Assembly (NCBI GenBank): GCA_029204225.1
Contig: CM055095.1
Coordinates: forward strand, 19,491,450-19,555,449
Direction of reading: 5' to 3'
From: Diphasiastrum complanatum
Lineage: Eukaryota > Streptophyta > Lycopodiopsida > Lycopodiales > Lycopodiaceae
DNA length: 64,000 nucleotides
In this document: positions 11,376-22,885 of the stretch, piece by piece
Position numbering within the stretch: the first letter of the stretch is position 1
Layout of the letters: the number at the start of each line of letters is the position of its first letter
Program-made: the position numbers and the translations under genes
The notes under the pieces: model-generated
Seen by the model: only the letters and a program-made list of their open reading frames with translations
What the model was told of the DNA's origin: nothing
The model's database searches: none

Positions 11376-11693
11376 TCACAAAGATGGAATCAATCGTATA
11401 GATCCAGCGACTTCGAAGGTGTGATCAAGCAGGACAAACTTCGATTTGTTGGAGTCGGTCTGATCAGAGAGACGTAGTTGCATGCATCGAGGATTCCCCG
11501 CTCGCTTCTCACTGTCGCGACGGGAATAGCACCGAATCTCAACATAAACTTCATATTCATCAACTTTCTTGTTGGAGTTTGGTATTTTCTGTTCATTTGT
11601 GGTTATCTTTTTCACCTCATAAAGCTTTGGCTCATTAACATCATTGGATGCTACCAATTTTTCATTCAAACAATCTTGAATTTCATTTTCCAT
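11376..11693 (-). CDS. Hypothetical 105-codon ORF, possibly the tail of a FAR1/MULE-like relic
   Basis: The minus-strand ORF encodes a charged protein rich in Lys, Glu and Asn. It begins MENEIQDCLNEKL and has a KLYEVKKI...YEVYVEI pattern. I do not recognise it with confidence. The layout (an 'E-Q-CL' segment followed by a beta-strand-like 'YEV' stretch) loosely recalls the region before the SWIM zinc finger of FAR1-related, MULE-derived proteins, but the zinc ligands are not visible. It lies just downstream, on the same strand, of a broken frame through repeat A (11782-12889) that reads VLKGVNSFMEA and YHYDKGL. Both could be parts of one degraded gene. It may equally be a chance ORF. Confidence 0.25.
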   Translation of the reverse strand: MENEIQDCLNEKLVASNDVNEPKLYEVKKITTNEQKIPNSNKKVDEYEVYVEIRCYSRRDSEKRAGNPRCMQLRLSDQTDSNKSKFVLLDHTFEVAGSIRLIPSL

Positions 11694-11781
11694 ATTTTCT
11701 TACCTTGGTAGCTTTTAGTTTGTCTTTGACGTAGTACATCTCATCGAGACTCTAGTAACGTGAAGTGTAGGACAAGTGTTG

Positions 11782-12889
11782 GCATTTTTTTCGTAAACCT
11801 TTGTCATAATGGTAGAGAATAGCTTCCATGAAAGAATTCACTCCCTTGAGGACATCCTAAGAGTGCAAGATACCTTTGACACAAACATTGAGGGCCTTTC
11901 GCTCTTACAGCTGCTCTTAGAAACTATAGCAAACTTGATGGAAGAAACTTGAGCATCCAATCTACTTCGATCTTTGCGAACATCTTTCCAAGATTGCACA
12001 ATTGCTTTGCTTTCAAGTTAATAAATCGTACTTGAAAGAGCTACTATCATAGGATGTTGTAGATTTCATAGCTTTATTTTCTTATCTAAGTTCTTCGATG
12101 GATGTATTTGTCCGTTGACTCATTGGAATTGTATCAATAACTTAAGATCATTTCTTGATGGAAATCCATCTCTTTTCGATGGCTGGCAAGTATTTTGAAG
12201 ACCCTTAACATATATTCACTAAGAAAGCAATAGAGGGAGTCACAGAGGTGCCTTTTGATGGGGTTTCACACGAAATACAATGCTGAGATCAATAGGAACT
12301 ACACGAGATAGGAACGGTAATACTACCATATTGATGACATGGCAAGGCCTTTGACAATACCACATAGTTGTATTAAACTTATAAAGTACCAATGACGTTG
12401 CCTTAAGCCTGAGCCAAAAATGACTTTCTAATATGTATCGTAGCATAACAGGAAGGGGAGTCAGCTGGTATACCATTGCCAGCCCAAAAGCAGTGGTTGC
12501 CTGTCGATCGTGGATTCGCCCATACTACTTACCTTGTGTGTCGAGTAACGCTAGTAACACGTATCCCGTACGTACAAAACATGAAGCCAGTTCCACACAA
12601 AGTATCCGTAGCCAGCGTCCTCACTCTCGAGTCTCATCAATATTATCAAACATTGTTAACATGTTGAGATTCGAGAAGCAGACACTGGAAAGACGCGATT
12701 AGCAGTCCAATTTTACTTGAAAGTAACCTGTTACCTTACCTTATTGCTATTAATCATACTTAATTAGGAACTGTTGTTCAGACTTGTTCTGGAGTTGCAA
12801 CCCTCCAGAATCTGCAAATGCTGCAGCAGGGTCTGCAACGCCTCACCTGCAGTCTATAATTTCCGTGTTGGGTTAGAACTCCCAGGCAA
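11782..12889 (-). repeat. Unclassified dispersed repeat, copy A (inverted relative to 28313-29343)
   Basis: About 1.1 kb that matches the reverse complement of 28313-29343 over nearly its whole length. Both include a CGTACGTAC core, a GTATACCA segment and shared CpG-rich blocks. Copy A lacks about 65 bases present in B (near 12360) and has about 130 extra bases near 11970-12105, flanked by short CTTCGAT repeats. No terminal motifs of a known transposon class are clear. Broken minus-strand frames suggest degraded coding sequence. Confidence 0.85.
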
Positions 12890-14116
12890 ACAAAGCTGTG
12901 TGATGGGTTGCAGGGAAAAGAGTGGACTGTGCATGAATCCTAGCTACCATCTAGAATCCAGCACCATGCAGTGCACAAACCACTTACCTCAGTGGCAGCT
13001 TGTCTTACTGACCTAAAGTATTGATTTTGTTGCTTCACTACATATTCTTGGACAATGCATTTTTGTATTTGTCATTGGCCAAGAATGACGTCATTGTTGT
13101 CACTTCAATCAGTAGAGGTTCAACACTTAATCAAGTTCGGCAAATAACTCATTTGAAATTTAGTGGTTTAATATGAGCACATTAACATTGTATCATATGC
13201 AACCAATTCGAGCTTGGGAGCCAGCTAGTTGTCAATATGCAGCTTTGAAACTTGGCTGTATGCATAGGAGGACATTGTGTACACCATACCTTCCATACAT
13301 TGAGAACGGAGGGTAAGAAACCATGTTTTTCCTGCTGAACCTTGCAATAAATTCACAATTTTGGATAGCTTTTAGTACTAAATCTGAAATATGAATCTGC
13401 TAAGCTCAAGGTCTTAAGCATGAAACAATATGAGCGCACTATGCAACATACATAATAAGGAGAATTGTTGCTTTTCAGCTTCACATATCAACAAAATATT
13501 GTGCTTGTTATAGATTTGATTGTCTAGGCAACATAAGGACTGGTTGGTTTTTGGGTAAAGAAACTTCTTTGTGCCCTTGTCCTTATGGCTTCATCTTGCT
13601 ATCTTAGAATCAGTATCATCTTGTGTAGTTGCTTTCCTCAAAAAATTTACCTATGGTGCTCATTGACTACTTTAGAACTTCAATTGTCTTTCGATACTAC
13701 CACAAAATGGATTTAATTTTTTCTAGTATTCTTTGAAGCTCATAATTACATGTGTTGTATGGGTAGAATATGCCAAGAGCTCATGCATTCCATTAGATAT
13801 TTGTGGGATCATGTAGGACACTCATGAATGATATTCGCAAAAAGACATACTCCAGTTTTACCATGGAATTGGTTAAAATTCTACAATTTTTAATTGCTCC
13901 TGCATTTTGTGAAAGTTGGGCTCTTGTTGCTCATGGACTAGTATTTTGTTTTCAACATGGTAAACATAATATTTTTCTTGATTATGTGGCACAGGTAGAA
14001 ATAGGAAATTCTCCTATTTAGAAAGCCCTTCGTCAAGGTTTTCATATTGACGTCATTACTCTATTTTTTCACAAAAATAACTTTATTGTTGACATAATTA
14101 CGTGAAAAAGCTTATT
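12890..14116. other. Non-coding spacer, nothing recognised
   Basis: About 1.2 kb with no LTR, Pol or RNA-gene features. Short ORFs (for example 13803-14021) lack recognisable motifs. Confidence 0.45.
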
Positions 14117-14149
14117 AACGTCAACCAAAAGTGACCTTTTGGTGACGTT
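14117..14149. repeat. Interrupted palindrome at the edge of a fold-back
   Basis: An AACGTCA / TGACGTT outer pair and a CCAAAAG / CTTTTGG inner pair surround a TGA centre. The two arms differ in spacing by one base. It lies just before the larger fold-back at 14159-14355. Confidence 0.65.
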
Positions 14150-14158
14150 TGGACCAGT

Positions 14159-14355
14159 TTGGCCGGTGGATTAGCCCGTCGGGCTTTACAAAGAGGCCCG
14201 GTGGGACCCAACGGGCTCTACAAAGAAGCTCGTCGGGCCCGCAATTGTGGTAGTACATGGAATATTTTACCTTCCTTTGTAAAGCCCGGCAGGTCCCGCC
14301 AGGCCTCTTTGTAAAGCCTGACGAGTAAACCATTTGGCAAGTTTTGGCCGGTGGA
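14159..14355. repeat. GC-rich fold-back with 51-base arms
   Basis: Arm 14175-14225 pairs with 14275-14325 (43 of 51 positions by eye), leaving a 49-base loop. Each arm contains two GGGCT(T/C)TACAAAG words. The 12-base direct repeat TTGGCCGGTGGA flanks the hairpin at 14159-14170 and 14344-14355. GC content is much above the surroundings. It looks like a fold-back/MITE-type element or subterminal repeats of a larger DNA transposon. A small-RNA precursor is possible but unproven. Confidence 0.72.
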
Positions 14356-16679
14356 ACGTAAACACGAACGTTATAAATGTTCCAGGGCACCGAAAATAAC
14401 CCTTAAATTTTTCAAATTTCACTTTACATAATTACGTTTTTGGAAACCTTGCCCTTCGTGATGCTAAAGATTCACTCCCTTTAATTTTCTGGATTGCCTC
14501 CCTATTTCGTTGGTCAAGAGTAAATCTAGTTACAAAACTATCTTGTAGAGCAAATTCATTCTTTTAAATTAATCCATTTGGTTCATGAGTGTCCATAAAA
14601 TGTAGTTAGAACTCATCTTCTTATGTTGGTGCAAGGGCAAGTGCATGGTTAGGTGCATGATCTATTATCAGTTGTTATTGCTTAATATTGAAGTATTGAA
14701 TGCAATGATAAGTTTAGTTATAGTTGTTATGATAACTCCTTAATTGATCATTGTGAGACTCATCAAAACTATATTAAGAAAATTGCACATCTATTTTTTT
14801 GGTTCTTTTGGGACATATTTTTTGTCAAAAATATAATAAATATGTCTAAGACCTATCATTGAAGATTTTTTGTTCTTTAAATAATATTTTCAAACTTCAT
14901 TTGTATCAACTAACCAATTAAGGTTGATACTGATGTAGATCCCAACATTTTGACGTTATTATTGTAGCTTTCAAATATATGCTACTAAATAACTAGAAAC
15001 ACTATCTAATTTATTAATAGAAAATGAAAAACACTTGTTGGCATTCAATAGAGTAAAACATTAAGTGTAACAACCCAAATTTTGATTCTATGACAAAAAG
15101 CCTAAATTAATCAAAGTCTATAGCCTTAATCAAATCAACAGCTAATACATTACCAGTAAGCAAAATCTTTTCAAGTAGAATAATTTATTCAATGAGAAGA
15201 CTTGAAAGATACATATGTTTCTAATAAAATCACCAAAGCAAAAACAATTAGATTTTCAAATACTAATCTAATTTCTTGTCTCATTCAAAATAAAAAATTA
15301 CTCATCATTTCTAAGAATTGATGTATTTTTTCATAATTCTCTGATAATAGTTAAATAGGTATTTATGATTCGTCATCCAATAAATACTTTAAAAATTTAA
15401 GAATCATCAATCACAATGCATTGGATTTCAAAATCATACTTACTATCGGAGGGTATATCCAACACATAACTCAAAAAAAATAAGAGTCATTCCAAAGTAT
15501 CTTCTAATATAGAAGTTACAAGACTTTGAAAACACTCTTCAAATCAGATTCTTTAATAAAAATATGAGTTGTTATCCAATTGTGTAATCAATCAAGTAAT
15601 TATAGATAGAAGAATATGAACATTGTATTTATAACCATCTTCAGCTAAAAAATTTCCAGATTACTATCCAGAACTAAATCTAGATATAGAACGTTTTGAT
15701 AAATTTCTTCTTGAAACTCTGATGTAATTATTGAGTTTATTAGGTTGTGCCATCCAATCACGCACTTTGAAATATTATCACTAAAAAAAAATTCCGTTTT
15801 TTCATTGAAAAATATTCTTTTACCAAGAATTTCCTATATTCTATGCAGATAATCTTTATTGATGAACTCAATTTATCTATAAAATATGCATCTTATAAGC
15901 AATACAAGTCAAAATAAACAATTCTGGTGATTTTTTCTGAAATGCTCATTCAATTCAATTGACTTTTTTTAGGAGTTACCCAACTACTTAAGTTAATTGC
16001 TAATGATTTAAGATTCTCAAATGTCTAGATGGAGACCTTAGTTGTATTGATATAAAACCACATTTAGATGTTATTCTAAATTATCTTTGAGTTAATAAGT
16101 TAATCTTTCGACAAAAAGACTTCTAAACTTGCAAATAATTTTTTAAATATTACTTGTTATATGTCTATGTTCACTAATTGGTTTATGTATACTAGATAAA
16201 CAAAAAAACAAAGAATATATAGTAGATTCTTACATGCGCATATGAAAATACTGACCACACGTCTTAGGACATCAACCAAGACTAGGTTAATTCATACAAA
16301 CATTAAGGATTCAAGGACAAAAACAAAACTCCAACTTAATCCAATCCATAATAAGTTTGTGATTGGTATTTCTAATTAGTGGCATTTAAATTTTGTCTTT
16401 ATAAAAGGATAAGAATGGGAAGTGGGGAGCTACCATAAAAATTATAGAGAATAGGTGTTTCTTGCCTAGGAAAGCAAAAAGAAATCCCAACCCAGGGTTT
16501 TGTGGTGGAAAACTTCAGTTTGGTCTCTCTAGAAGACCATTTTTTTGTCTATAAAAGCCCGACCACGAGCATCCTAGCAGCATCAAGCTAACTGCAGATG
16601 GTCGCAGGCCGCCATGGAGGAGATCGAGTTTTGGATCAGATCCAATCTACAGCTCACAAACCCCATTCAAGACATTTCC

Positions 16680-16710
<31 letters not shown>

Positions 16711-17279
16711 GGACTGGTCGTGGGACAGGTCGGGGGCTCAACCAAGTTGGGAGGTCAGTGTATTTGAGTGCCTTGTGCTTTGAAGAGCCCCTCACAGCAC
16801 CCAAACTCATTGTGTTTTGGAGGATTGAACTCTATGTTCTACAACCATTGGATCTGCTTGGGTCCGATTCAAGAAGGACCTGAAGTGCAATTCACATTGC
16901 AACTTCATTAAAAACATTTCACTTTGAAATGGGCCTTGGGTTTGAAGTTTTTTCAAGAGAAAGAAACAGTTCAAAAATAAGAAAAGTCTTTATTTTCACC
17001 TCCTTTAGCCATTTTTGATCCAACGAAGGGCTATAGCCTCCAAACGAAGGGCATTGTGACTATACTTGCAAGTACGGTACAACAAAACAACGTGATTGCC
17101 ATGGAGACAATGTTCGGAGTGCGTCAAATGTGACTTCACTACTCTATAGGGCACAAAGTTGCGAGTTTGTAGTAAGGAGCATTTTAGAAAGCGAGACCGA
17201 CTTGGCAACAAAGTGGTGGGTGGCCTGGTAAGCCAAAAATTGCAAGTCAATATTTTCAACTTTTGACATCACGTAAACT
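14356..17279. other. Long AT-rich spacer with a GA microsatellite and a possible promoter
   Basis: About 2.9 kb. Most of 14400-16400 is AT-rich without coding signal. A TATAAAAG box near 16551 precedes a GC-richer stretch, and a GA run lies at 16684-16710. This might be the upstream region of the Copia-E remnant or an unrelated dead promoter. I see no primer-binding site here. Confidence 0.4.
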
Positions 17280-19304
17280 TGATGGGGCTTCCAATTATAA
17301 CATCTAGAAGCTCAAAATGAAGAGTATATTGATGGAGAAGGAGCTATGGGACATTGTTGCAAATATAGAATTGAGGTCAAATACCACTCCTAGATATATG
17401 AGGGCCTTTCACAGGAAGGCACAGTGAGCATTGTCATTGATCAATCTCTCAGTGAAAGATCATGTAATCACCCATATTAGTGATGTCACGATAGCCAGGG
17501 AAGCTTGGGAAGCTCTTAGAGCACAATTTCAAACTTGCAATCTAGCTCGAGCCATGTTCTTGAAGTCAAAGTCGAACAACACATGAGGATTATGCTTGAA
17601 GGCCTAGAGGAAGGTATTTGTTGATAGGTGCAACAAAGGAAAAACCTTTTGAAAGTAAAAGACGGTTCTTGAACACTCCTTGGGACACATACTCTCCAAG
17701 AAGTGTATCACTAGAATCTAAGGTACCCAAATGATACGAGAAGATAATGAAAGAGGTGAAGATGAATCAACCTGAATCTAGTTCACAGGAAGAAGTGAGA
17801 AGATCAATGTGGGAAAGGAAACCTCTTGATCATTATCATGTAAACTATGCCCTAATGAGTGACATTTTGGAGAGTCGAGAGCCATTGACCTTTGATGAGG
17901 CAAAGGATCTCAAAGAGTGGCAAGGGACAATGGAAGAGGAGATGGAATCAATCCACAAACATGATATGTGGGAGTTGGTTGACCTACTACATGGAAAGAA
18001 ACCCACTGACAAAAAATGGGTATATAGAACAAAGTTTCATGCAGATGGCATGATTGCAAAACATAAGTCACGCCTAGTGGTAAAGGCTATGAGCAAGGCA
18101 AGGGAATTGACTATGAAGAGACATTTGCTCCAGTGGTGAAGTGGACTACATTACGCCTAATCATTGTCTTAGCATCCCATTTTGGATGGAGAATCCATCA
18201 AATGGATGTGAAATCTGCATTCCTAAACGGTGACTTAGAAGAGGAAGTATACATGCTCCAACCACAAGGCTTGGTTGTGAAGGGACAAGAACACAAGGTA
18301 TGCAAGCTAAGCAAAGCACTCTATGGTCTCAAACAAGTGCCGCGCGTGCATAGTATGGACATATTGATCATTGCTTTCTCTCTCACGAGTTTATGAGAAC
18401 AAGTTCAGATCCAAATCTTTATGTTCTCATAAACAATGTTAGCATTGCCTTGGTTGTGCTTTATGTTGATGATACAATTATCATGGGCAGTGATGAGAAT
18501 CTCGTTCACTTCATCAAAGCCAACTTGTGCAAGCAATTTGAGATGACAGATCTTATGCATTTTTGCTTGGGAGTTGAAGTATGGAAGAATGGCAATGACA
18601 TCATACTATGTCAAAGCAAGTATGTTTGCGAGATTTTACAAAGATTCTGCATGACAAAGTGCAAACCTTCCATCAGTCCATGCGAAGCTGGTAAGAAGTT
18701 GTCTCATGTTGATGATAGTGTTCAAGTTGATGCTACACTATTTCATCAACTAGTTGGAAGTTTGATTTATCTCACAACTACTCGTCCTGGTATTTGCTAT
18801 GTTGTGAGCTTGATTAGTCAATTTATGTCATCACCTACTTTGGATCATTGGAAAGTAGTGAAAAGGATCATGGGATGATAGGAAGTCAACTATTGGATAT
18901 GCTTGCAACTTTGGAAATGGTTGTTTTTCATGGTCTAGTAAGAAGCAGGACACCATTTCTCTTTCATCGACAGAAGCTGAGTATAAAGCGCTAAGTTTTG
19001 CTACTCAAGAAGTTGTTTGGCTATGAAGATTGTTGAGTGAGATTGGTATGAAGCAAACATAGCCCACTATTATCTGCTGTGATAGCCAAAGCGGGATATA
19101 GTTGGCCAAAAATCAGTCTTTCATGCAAGAACTAAACACATTGAAGTAAAATATCACTTTGTGCATGGAAAGCTACAATCCGAAGATATTAGTGTTATGC
19201 ATTGCTCTACAATGTTGCAACTTGTTGATATATTTACCAAAGCTCTAAATAAGGACAAATTTGAGACTTTTAGAGCTAAGCTTGGCATAAATACAATTAT
19301 GTAA
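17280..19304 (+). pseudogene. Ty1/copia Gag-Pol pseudogene (Copia-E)
   Basis: 17280-17580 is the N-terminal half of a copia Gag of the UBN2 type (ELWDIVAN, IAREAWEALRAQFQ). A deletion removes the rest of gag, protease and integrase. At 17740 the integrase-RT linker begins (PLDHYHVNYALMSD, EWQGTMEEEMESI). RT follows in three frames with breaks near 18085-18135 and 18345-18395: QMDVKSAFLNGDLEEEVYM, LSKALYGLKQ, then LYVDDTIIMGS with the catalytic YVDD (about 18460). After another deletion at 18878, RNase H runs to TAA at 19302 ([51 protein letters not shown]) with in-frame stops. An LTR-like region follows. It is a clear copia relic, not functional. Confidence 0.87.
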
Positions 19305-19419
19305 AAAAAAATTTTTTGAAGTACTTGTTGATACTAAAGTATGATACTATCATGGAGGTATGTTCAATGAATAGCATAGATCATCGACCAAGTGAGATGT
19401 TTATTATTGAGAAAGGGAG

Positions 19420-19820
19420 TTAAATTAGCATTAATCAACGTGTAAATTGTTTTACATCTACTTTCTAAGTTTAACGGTGACATGTTTTGCCTAGCTCTAG
19501 AATTATTGGGTTGATTCTTTTACGAGCCCAGGTTGTCAATGAGCATTTAAGTTGCTTCTCTTTGTACTTGTGAGTTAGTGTGAATACACACTTAATGGTG
19601 AGCAATTTTGTTTGTCTTGTCTCAAAGTACTTGATGTTGTATTGTTGTGAACGAATCGATCAGTTTGTATCGTATTGTCAACTAGACCTAGCAAGCTCTA
19701 TTACCAAGGCTCACATCCACAAAGAGGAAGATAAGCTCTCTCATTTGCAAATGAGACAAATGATCTTTTCAAATGGTGTCTTTTGTCTACTTATAGACAA
19801 CGCTCTAACTTAACTAAACA
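19420..19820 (+). repeat. Probable 3' LTR of Copia-E
   Basis: A purine tract (GAGAAAGGGAG, 19409-19419) precedes TTAAATTAGC. The candidate right end is TTAACTAAACA at 19820. The left TG appears lost. No second LTR is available for comparison. Confidence 0.5.
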
Positions 19821-19904
19821 TAACTATCTTGAGAGATAGTTAGTCCTTGTTAAGTCATATTAAATGTACTTTGGGCCCTTGTTGGCCTATTATCCTTATT
19901 AAGA

Positions 19905-20524
19905 TGTGAGAAATTTCAACTAGTTTTGTTATTTTGGTCAAATTTGTATATTTGGCAATTAAGGCCAATTTTCATATTAGACTTAGACTTAGACTTTTCA
20001 AGTTATATTAGTCTAAAAGCATTTGAATAAACACTTTTTGAAAGTTTGGGAAAGTGTAGTACATGAGTTTTAGAGATTCAAGTTTGAATGTGGAGACATT
20101 TGAATCTAGTCCACATTAATGCTAGGATTTTTGTTATGGAGAGAAACCAAACTTATTAATGAGTCATGGATCTGCTATATATAGTTGCACACTCGTGGGA
20201 AGAGACACATTCTCTCTCTCTTATCTCACTTCATGCTTATACATGAGTTCTATTGGGTTCATCTATCCATTGGTGCACTATATTTGTGATAGTGTGTAGA
20301 ATGCTTATTTTATGCTATAAATATAGTAGCTTACTATTTTTTTTCTAAACATCAACTTCATCATATCATATCTTTTATGTTTGATCATGTTCTTATTGAG
20401 TTTGCATATCTTTCATAGAGTAGATGTTGATTTTTCTACATTGGCAACATTGGTAGAGTTGATCTATTTCTAACCAAAGATCAAGTTATGGATTTGGATC
20501 TTAATTGATCCCAAATTCTTCACA
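19905..20524 (+). repeat. 5' LTR of Copia-B (reference copy)
   Basis: TGTGAGAAATTTCAACTAG at 19905 runs to CCAAATTCTTCACA at 20524, directly followed by a primer-binding site. The ends are imperfectly inverted (TGTGA / TCACA). A TATATATA box is at 20176-20183 and a short CT run (CTCTCTCTCTT) near 20212. Relatives are at 4069-4396, 37543-38283 (minus) and 44291-44701. Confidence 0.87.
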
Positions 20525-20536
20525 TGGTATCAGAGC
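20525..20536 (+). other. Primer-binding site, initiator tRNA-Met type
   Basis: TGGTATCAGAGC starts at the base after the Copia-B LTR. Leader sequence shared with the copy at 44714 continues to about 20700 and then breaks off. Confidence 0.95.
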
Positions 20537-20699
20537 TTTTGTTGTAGGTTTTGAAAGGATCAAGCACATCTATCAAGGATATGGAAGAGATATCAATGCT
20601 AGAGCATGCTATATTGACTTCCACTCAAAAATCGAGTTATTTGCAGATTTGATCTTTTGTAGATCAAAACTCATTTTAGGTCAATGAACTTGAGGAATT

Positions 20700-21807
20700 C
20701 CAATTTCACACCATATGTTAGTAGGAATGTTAGCTTGTTTCTCTTAATGTTAGCATGATTCTATCTGACAGAGTTTCTGCTTGACAACATGTTGGATCAA
20801 TCTCCAAGTCCTACACTTCTACCTGATACCAAATCTCAAACCAGACCTTAAAAGAAGAATCAACAACAATCACATTCATACATCAATACCCAAACTAATT
20901 GCATGAAGATGGAGCATGGGAATGCAGGTTGAAGGATCTTCATTAAACATTTCAGCAGCATTACAATATACAACACATGCTATGGATCTCGTGGAGGAGG
21001 CTCCTCTTTGTGGACACAAAGAGTGAACCCCATACCATAATATTGTGAGTTCCATCTCTTGACTAGTGGGTGAACCCCATACTATAATCTTTTGGGTTCC
21101 ACCTCTTACACATTATTAGGAGGCATCTTTATTAAAAATACAACTCAAGTTGAGAGAACCTAAATTAGTAGCTCCCACAAGGCTTTTCATCTTTCAAGAA
21201 TTACCATGGGGCTTACAATATATGCACTTAGTGTATCACTAGTAATTCTTGTGCTCTCAGCCTCGGCTCTCAACATCAAGTCCACTGGAAATCCTTTTTG
21301 GTGATGAGGCACTGCATCGACATGTCAGAGGCGTGGCATTAGCTAGCATTATCCTCCCCCTATAGTGTTGCAGGACCCACTACAATGCATCAGCTTTATT
21401 GCTTGGTCCTTGGAAAGGCATGGATCAGTGTTTGCCTACATAAAATCAAGAACTTATTTGTCGACATTGTCACGCTTCTCGACAACAACTTTAACATTTG
21501 CAACGGCTTTTCAAGATAGCCCTGTGTAACTGAGTGCCTCTCGCTTACCTTTTTCATCTTTCTTTTTGTCAAGAGACTTCTCGTAGCCTATCTCCCTTCT
21601 GATGGCTTCGAATGTGATGAATCTCATTTTGTGCCCAACGGAATAGATCTCGGATAAGGCCTAATCACTAGTATAAACATTCTGATACTGAGTCTCCCCC
21701 TTGACTTACCTACTAGCCAAAAAATAAATAAATAAAAAACCCTCAAAAATTAAAAAACAAACAACACCAAAATCCATACAAAATACAAAAATACACGACA
21801 GTACACA
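20700..21807. other. Unclassified repeat DNA between Copia-B leader and gypsy gag
   Basis: Two similar blocks (GTGAACCCCATACCATAATA near 21027 and GTGAACCCCATACTATAATC near 21070) form a short tandem duplication. On the minus strand a GGGGGAGGAT tract at about 21350 recalls a gypsy polypurine tract. I could not define LTR ends or coding domains. An A-rich run at 21718-21770 precedes the gag start. Confidence 0.4.
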
Positions 21808-22577
21808 ATGGACCACCATACTGATCCCAATATCCTAGAAGATTATCCACATGAAATGGTGTCTCCTACAACTGAACAAATCAGACATCATAGGTTCTAC
21901 CGAATGCAATCACGAATCCACGAGCCATCTACAAACCCATTCAAGGGACGAGAACCTGATAGAGCCAAGTCCTTATGGGCACGAGTCCATTTTCATGGTG
22001 TTGAAACATCACATGTAGAATACACCTGAATGGAGCTTTTGCCACTCACGGAGCTCCTTTTGAGAAGAGAACACCCAAGTTAGATGTCCCCAAGTTTGAC
22101 GGTAGTTCGGACTCTCAAAGATTCTTGCAAATATGAGAATGCGTGTGACGTTTATGGCGAAACATCTAACCATGCTATGGTCCAATTGTTTTCCATGACC
22201 ATGATCAATAAAGCACATGAATGGTTTTTTAACCTCAATCGTAATGATAGGACTGATTGGTCTACATTAAAAGAGTCCTTTATCAAATGTTTCAAGCCCT
22301 TTCGTTTGATAGAAAGTCCTTTTGTCAAACTGAGTAATATCAAAATGGCAAGAGATGATGAACGCGTACGAGACTATATCGAGCATTTCAAGAGCCTCCA
22401 AAGTCAAGTACAAGAATAGTCTACAGGGCAGATGCTCATCATCTAGTTTTTAGTTGCCCTTCCAAGATGGATTAGACACGAGCTTCGATCCAATGACAAA
22501 TATACGAGCCTAAAGTTAGCTATGTTTGATGCCATCAAGGAAGAAGATGAGGGATTCATTGTTGACGAACCTAGGTA
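21808..22577 (+). pseudogene. Ty3/gypsy Gag (Retrotrans_gag type), broken
   Basis: The ATG at 21808 follows an A-rich leader and opens a Gag-like frame (MDHHTDPNILEDYPHEMVSP). After a stop near 22027 and a frame change near 22100, it continues as the capsid-like domain: HAMVQLFSMTMINKAHEWFF, then W-TLKESFIKCFKPFR and V-DYIEHFKSLQSQV. These are the hallmarks of the Retrotrans_gag family, which forms the particle shell. A stop at 22418 and degraded sequence to about 22577 complete it. No zinc knuckle or pol follows; unrelated spacer and Copia-B sequence come next. The family call rests on the W-FF / W--LKE-F pattern. It may be a different family from Gypsy-1. Confidence 0.75.
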
Positions 22578-22885
22578 ATGTTGTGGATATTTCCTGTAAT
22601 ATAATAAACTAGTGGGTCCCACCACTAAAACTACTGTTGGCCAAGCCTTACCAAGTGGGCTCCACCATAGTATAGTAGAGCAATAAGTGCGAGGCACTGA
22701 CTTCCTATGTATAAGCCCAACCCAATGAGCACACTAGTGAAATAAATTACGTTGTTTCTTAGTGATTTGGGTCCTAGTTGCAAATTAAATAAGTTAAAGG
22801 CCAAAGCCTAAGTTACAAGGTTGAGTCAAAGTCAAATGGTGGTAGGTGGGGTGTGTTTCTTTGTACACCATTAGATCTTTTGTGT
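22578..22885. other. Spacer between gypsy gag and Copia-B fragment
   Basis: About 300 bases with repeated GTGGG(T/C)(C/T)CCACCA words (22611-22670). No coding motif. Confidence 0.4.

Noticed and set aside
12433-12702. Plus-strand ORFs of 89 and 63 codons in repeat A, with a counterpart at 28519-28704
   Set aside because: Counterpart frames in copy B differ by frameshifts and deletion, and the composition gives no domain; more likely non-coding parts of the repeat.
16598-16783. 61-codon ORF with Arg-Glu run near a TATAAAAG box, considered as a host gene start
   Set aside because: The run is a GA microsatellite, the ORF ends soon after, and no downstream exon or homology is visible.
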